Source of the DNA: Frankiales bacterium
GTDB taxonomy: Bacteria > Actinomycetota > Actinomycetes > Mycobacteriales > SCTD01
Direction: 5' to 3'
DNA: 44,092 bases
Assembly: GCA_025965475.1 (NCBI GenBank)
Contig: JAOPWV010000136.1
Coordinates: 1 to 44,092 of the forward strand
Every line of letters begins with the position of its first letter. The first letter of the stretch is position 1. This document shows positions 42,432-44,092 of this stretch, in pieces. Under the pieces are notes generated by a model, which made no database searches, was not told the origin of the DNA, and saw only the letters and a list, made by a program, of their open reading frames with translations. A program made the translations under genes and the position numbers.

Positions 42432-43325
42432 ATGACCACGAATTCGCGTCCCCCCAGCCCTCCGTTCGACAACCTCGACCTAGAAGAGATCGGCCACTCC
42501 GGAACCAACAAGCTGCCGCACATCACGCTGGCGTTCTGGGTGATGAAGATCGCCGCCACCACGTTGGGTGAGACCGGCGGTGACATGTTCGCCCAGACCC
42601 TGAAGCTGGGATACTTCCTGTCGACCATCGCGCTGTTCGGCGTGTTCCTGGTGTCGCTGGTCGTCCAGCTGCGTTCACGTACCTACCAGCCGCTGTTCTA
42701 CTGGACGGTCATCGCAACGACGTCCATGGCCGGTACGACGATCTCGGACTTCATGAACCGCGACGCCTCTGCCAAGTTCTTGACACCCGGAACCACTTCG
42801 CTGGGCTGGGGGCCGCAGGGCCTCGGCATCGGCTACCCCGCCGGGGCAGCCATTCTCGGCTTCCTGCTGCTGGTGACCTTCGCCATCTGGAGGGCCACCG
42901 GGCACCCGTTCTCCATTCGCAAGATCAACACCTTCGAGGCCGAGGCGCTGTTCTGGATCGCCATTCTCCTCTCCAACACCCTGGGCACCTCACTGGGGGA
43001 CTTCCTCTCCGACAGCTCCGGACTCGGATACGCCGGAGGGGCGGCGCTCATCGCCGGCCTCCTGGCGGTCATCGCCGCGCTGAAGTTCCACCCGCGTGTC
43101 TCCAACGTTGCCCTGTTCTGGGCAGCGTTCGTGCTCACACGTCCTCTCGGCGCCACTGTCGGTGACTTCTTCACCAAGCCCACTGCCAAGGGCGGCCTCG
43201 GACTCGGCACCTACGGCACGTCAGCGGTGCTGCTCGTCATTCTTCTCTGCGGGATCGCGGTCATGAACTCCAAGGTCCGCCCGACTCAGCGCGAGCCGCA
43301 AGAGCCTGTCAACGTGGCGAACTGA
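42432..43325 (+). CDS. COG4705-type membrane protein with a fourfold internal motif
   Basis: A 297-residue integral membrane protein with about eight hydrophobic helices, resembling COG4705 uncharacterised membrane-anchored proteins. One motif recurs four times at roughly even spacing: TTLGETGGDMFAQ, TTISDFMNR, NTLGTSLGDFLSD and PLGATVGDFFTKP. Each follows a helix ending in an aromatic/aliphatic stretch (LAFWVMKIAA, FYWTVIATTS, ALFWIAILLS, ALFWAAFVLT). This suggests an ancient fourfold duplication with pseudo-symmetry and conserved Asp residues that might line a polar path. ATG at 42432 has only a modest GGTGGAATCC site. A terminator follows. Function is unknown. Confidence 0.8.
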   Translation: MTTNSRPPSPPFDNLDLEEIGHSGTNKLPHITLAFWVMKIAATTLGETGGDMFAQTLKLGYFLSTIALFGVFLVSLVVQLRSRTYQPLFYWTVIATTSMAGTTISDFMNRDASAKFLTPGTTSLGWGPQGLGIGYPAGAAILGFLLLVTFAIWRATGHPFSIRKINTFEAEALFWIAILLSNTLGTSLGDFLSDSSGLGYAGGAALIAGLLAVIAALKFHPRVSNVALFWAAFVLTRPLGATVGDFFTKPTAKGGLGLGTYGTSAVLLVILLCGIAVMNSKVRPTQREPQEPVNVAN

Positions 43326-43332
43326 GCAACAC

Positions 43333-43362
43333 CCCGTACGTGCTGTGACTCGTCCGTGCGGG
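43333..43362 (+). terminator. Hairpin terminator after the COG4705 gene
   Basis: CCCGTACG (43333-43340) pairs with CGTGCGGG (43355-43362), including one G-U pair, 7 bases after the stop. Confidence 0.7.
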
Positions 43363-43927
43363 CACCAAGCCAGCATCGACTCCCTCGCTGACGAAGCACA
43401 CCAGGCGAGAGCCTGTGCCTCGCCCCGAGAACCCCGGCGCCGGCCGTGCGGGCCTCTTCGTGGCCTGTGTACGACGACGCGGCTCGATCAGCCGCGTCCG
43501 ACCCTGGCTGAAGGCGATCGTCTGGGGGCGCCTTCTTCGAGATTTCGTTCGTCGATGAGCATCCCCGCTGACCCGCGACGGTTTCACCCACTAGCCGGCT
43601 ACCGAACGCCGGACGAGGCGCAAGGCCCGCTGCGGGCGGCCATCGATCTCTCGGACGTGGCCGGCAAGCTGGGCTGCCCGAGCTGCGTTCTGCACGGCAG
43701 CGATTGGGGAGCCCGGGGTGCTCCCGGCCCGGGTTCGTCAGGTGCGCCCACTAGCGGCTGGTGCGGTTCCTGACGTTACGTTTTGGTCACGCACGCGAGG
43801 CAACTGCTGAGGGCACGGCTGCCTTCAGCCCCTGCGCGCGCGGCCCGGCGGCCGAGGCCTCGGCGGTTCAGGCACGAGCCGCCGGGGCCGTCACGCGGAA
43901 GGTGCTGCGTCGAACACGTCGAGCCGA
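43363..43927. other. Gap with a possible alpha/beta-hydrolase relic
   Basis: No intact gene. The frame at about 43557-43700 (plus) reads DPRRFHPLAGYRTPDEAQGP, LRAAIDLSDVAGKLGCPSCV and LHGSDWG. This resembles the strand before the catalytic Asp in alpha/beta hydrolases (CPxLVLHGxxD). It then degenerates. This is a weak assignment. Confidence 0.3.
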
Positions 43928-44092
43928 TCACACCCAGGGCGCCACCGCGCGTGCATGGCGGGTCTGCCGGCGCCGGCGTAGCCCGAGGACGACCAGCACG
44001 GCCGCGGGGGGCCCGAGCAGCAGCCAGGGCCGCTGGCTCGCCGCGCGGACCGCGTCCGTCGCGGCCTGGCGAGTCTGCGGCGTGAGCAGGGA
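43928..44092 (-). CDS. C-terminal end of a membrane-anchored protein (cut by window edge)
   Basis: The last 54 codons of a minus-strand gene: SLLTPQTRQAATDAVRAASQ, then a transmembrane helix RPWLLLGPPAAVLVVLGLRR, then a basic tail RRQTRHARAVAPWV and TGA at 43928-43930. The pattern of an amphipathic helix, one C-terminal helix and an Arg-rich tail resembles DUF3618-like envelope proteins, but too little is visible to name it. Confidence 0.6.
   Translation of the reverse strand, partial: SLLTPQTRQAATDAVRAASQRPWLLLGPPAAVLVVLGLRRRRQTRHARAVAPWV

Noticed and set aside
1-44092. Mobile elements or prophage as the cause of the gene remnants
   Set aside because: I found no transposase, integrase, terminal inverted repeats or target duplications. 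Base composition is uniform across remnants and intact genes.

Overview
The window is very GC-rich, densely coded DNA with many GTG starts and GGAGG-type ribosome binding sites. Its gene content is that of a free-living, aerobic actinobacterium: branched-chain keto-acid dehydrogenase, FadE5-like acyl-CoA dehydrogenase, a CsoR copper operon, a DUF6458 protein and actinobacterial-type signal peptidase. A Frankiales/Geodermatophilales-like host is my guess only. I see no tRNA, rRNA, CRISPR array, insertion sequence or phage gene.

Layout. 1-5.3 kb (+): a collapsed YihY/BrkB gene, an acyl-CoA dehydrogenase behind a duplicated operator-like motif, a DUF6458 protein, a dead F420-type oxidoreductase remnant, then a patatin-like lipase next to a PlsC-like acyltransferase whose catalytic Asp is replaced. 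5.4-8.9 kb (-): the three-gene BCKDH operon E1alpha-E1beta-E2. 9-12.5 kb (-): an Ala/Pro-rich membrane-anchored protein, a frameshifted DUF167 gene, signal peptidase I, a DsbA-like protein and WrbA. 12.9-15.6 kb: a Gfo/Idh-like protein divergent from a catalase. 15.6-20.7 kb (-): sugar-porter-type MFS, MscS channel and cytochrome bd oxidase (cydAB), closely spaced. 20.8-22.9 kb: a ribosome-hibernation-type protein, a collapsed aldo/keto reductase and a baeRF/Vms1-like protein. 22.9-26.9 kb (-): copper operon csoR-copZ-(His-rich exported protein)-copA with two TACCC-N5-GGGTA operators. 27-29.1 kb: VOC protein, phosphatase and MFS relics, and a cupin. 29.1-33.5 kb (-): a 1430-residue hybrid histidine kinase followed by a truncated response-regulator start. 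33.8-35.4 kb: MarR regulator divergent from an azoreductase, and a small Lys-rich protein. 35.8-41 kb (-): MEDS/HATPase regulator, an orphan protein, an nhaA relic (+) and a FUSC-family transporter. 41.5-44 kb: a Trp/Asp/Cys-rich secreted peptide, a COG4705 membrane protein with a fourfold motif, and the C-terminus of a membrane protein cut by the right edge.

The theme is stress, redox and envelope maintenance: peroxide (catalase), low oxygen (cytochrome bd), copper, quinones/azo compounds (WrbA, azoreductase), osmotic shock (MscS), ribosome protection and sensing (hybrid kinase, MEDS-HATPase). The most unusual large-scale property is the number of collapsed genes. At least seven recognisable genes survive only as short conserved segments joined in different frames, while their neighbours are intact. 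I do not see a clear-cut undescribed defence or biosynthetic system. The best candidates for new biology are the unknown exported protein of the copper operon, the fourfold-repeat COG4705 protein, the CxC/W-rich secreted peptide, and an mscS gene that appears to start with ATT.
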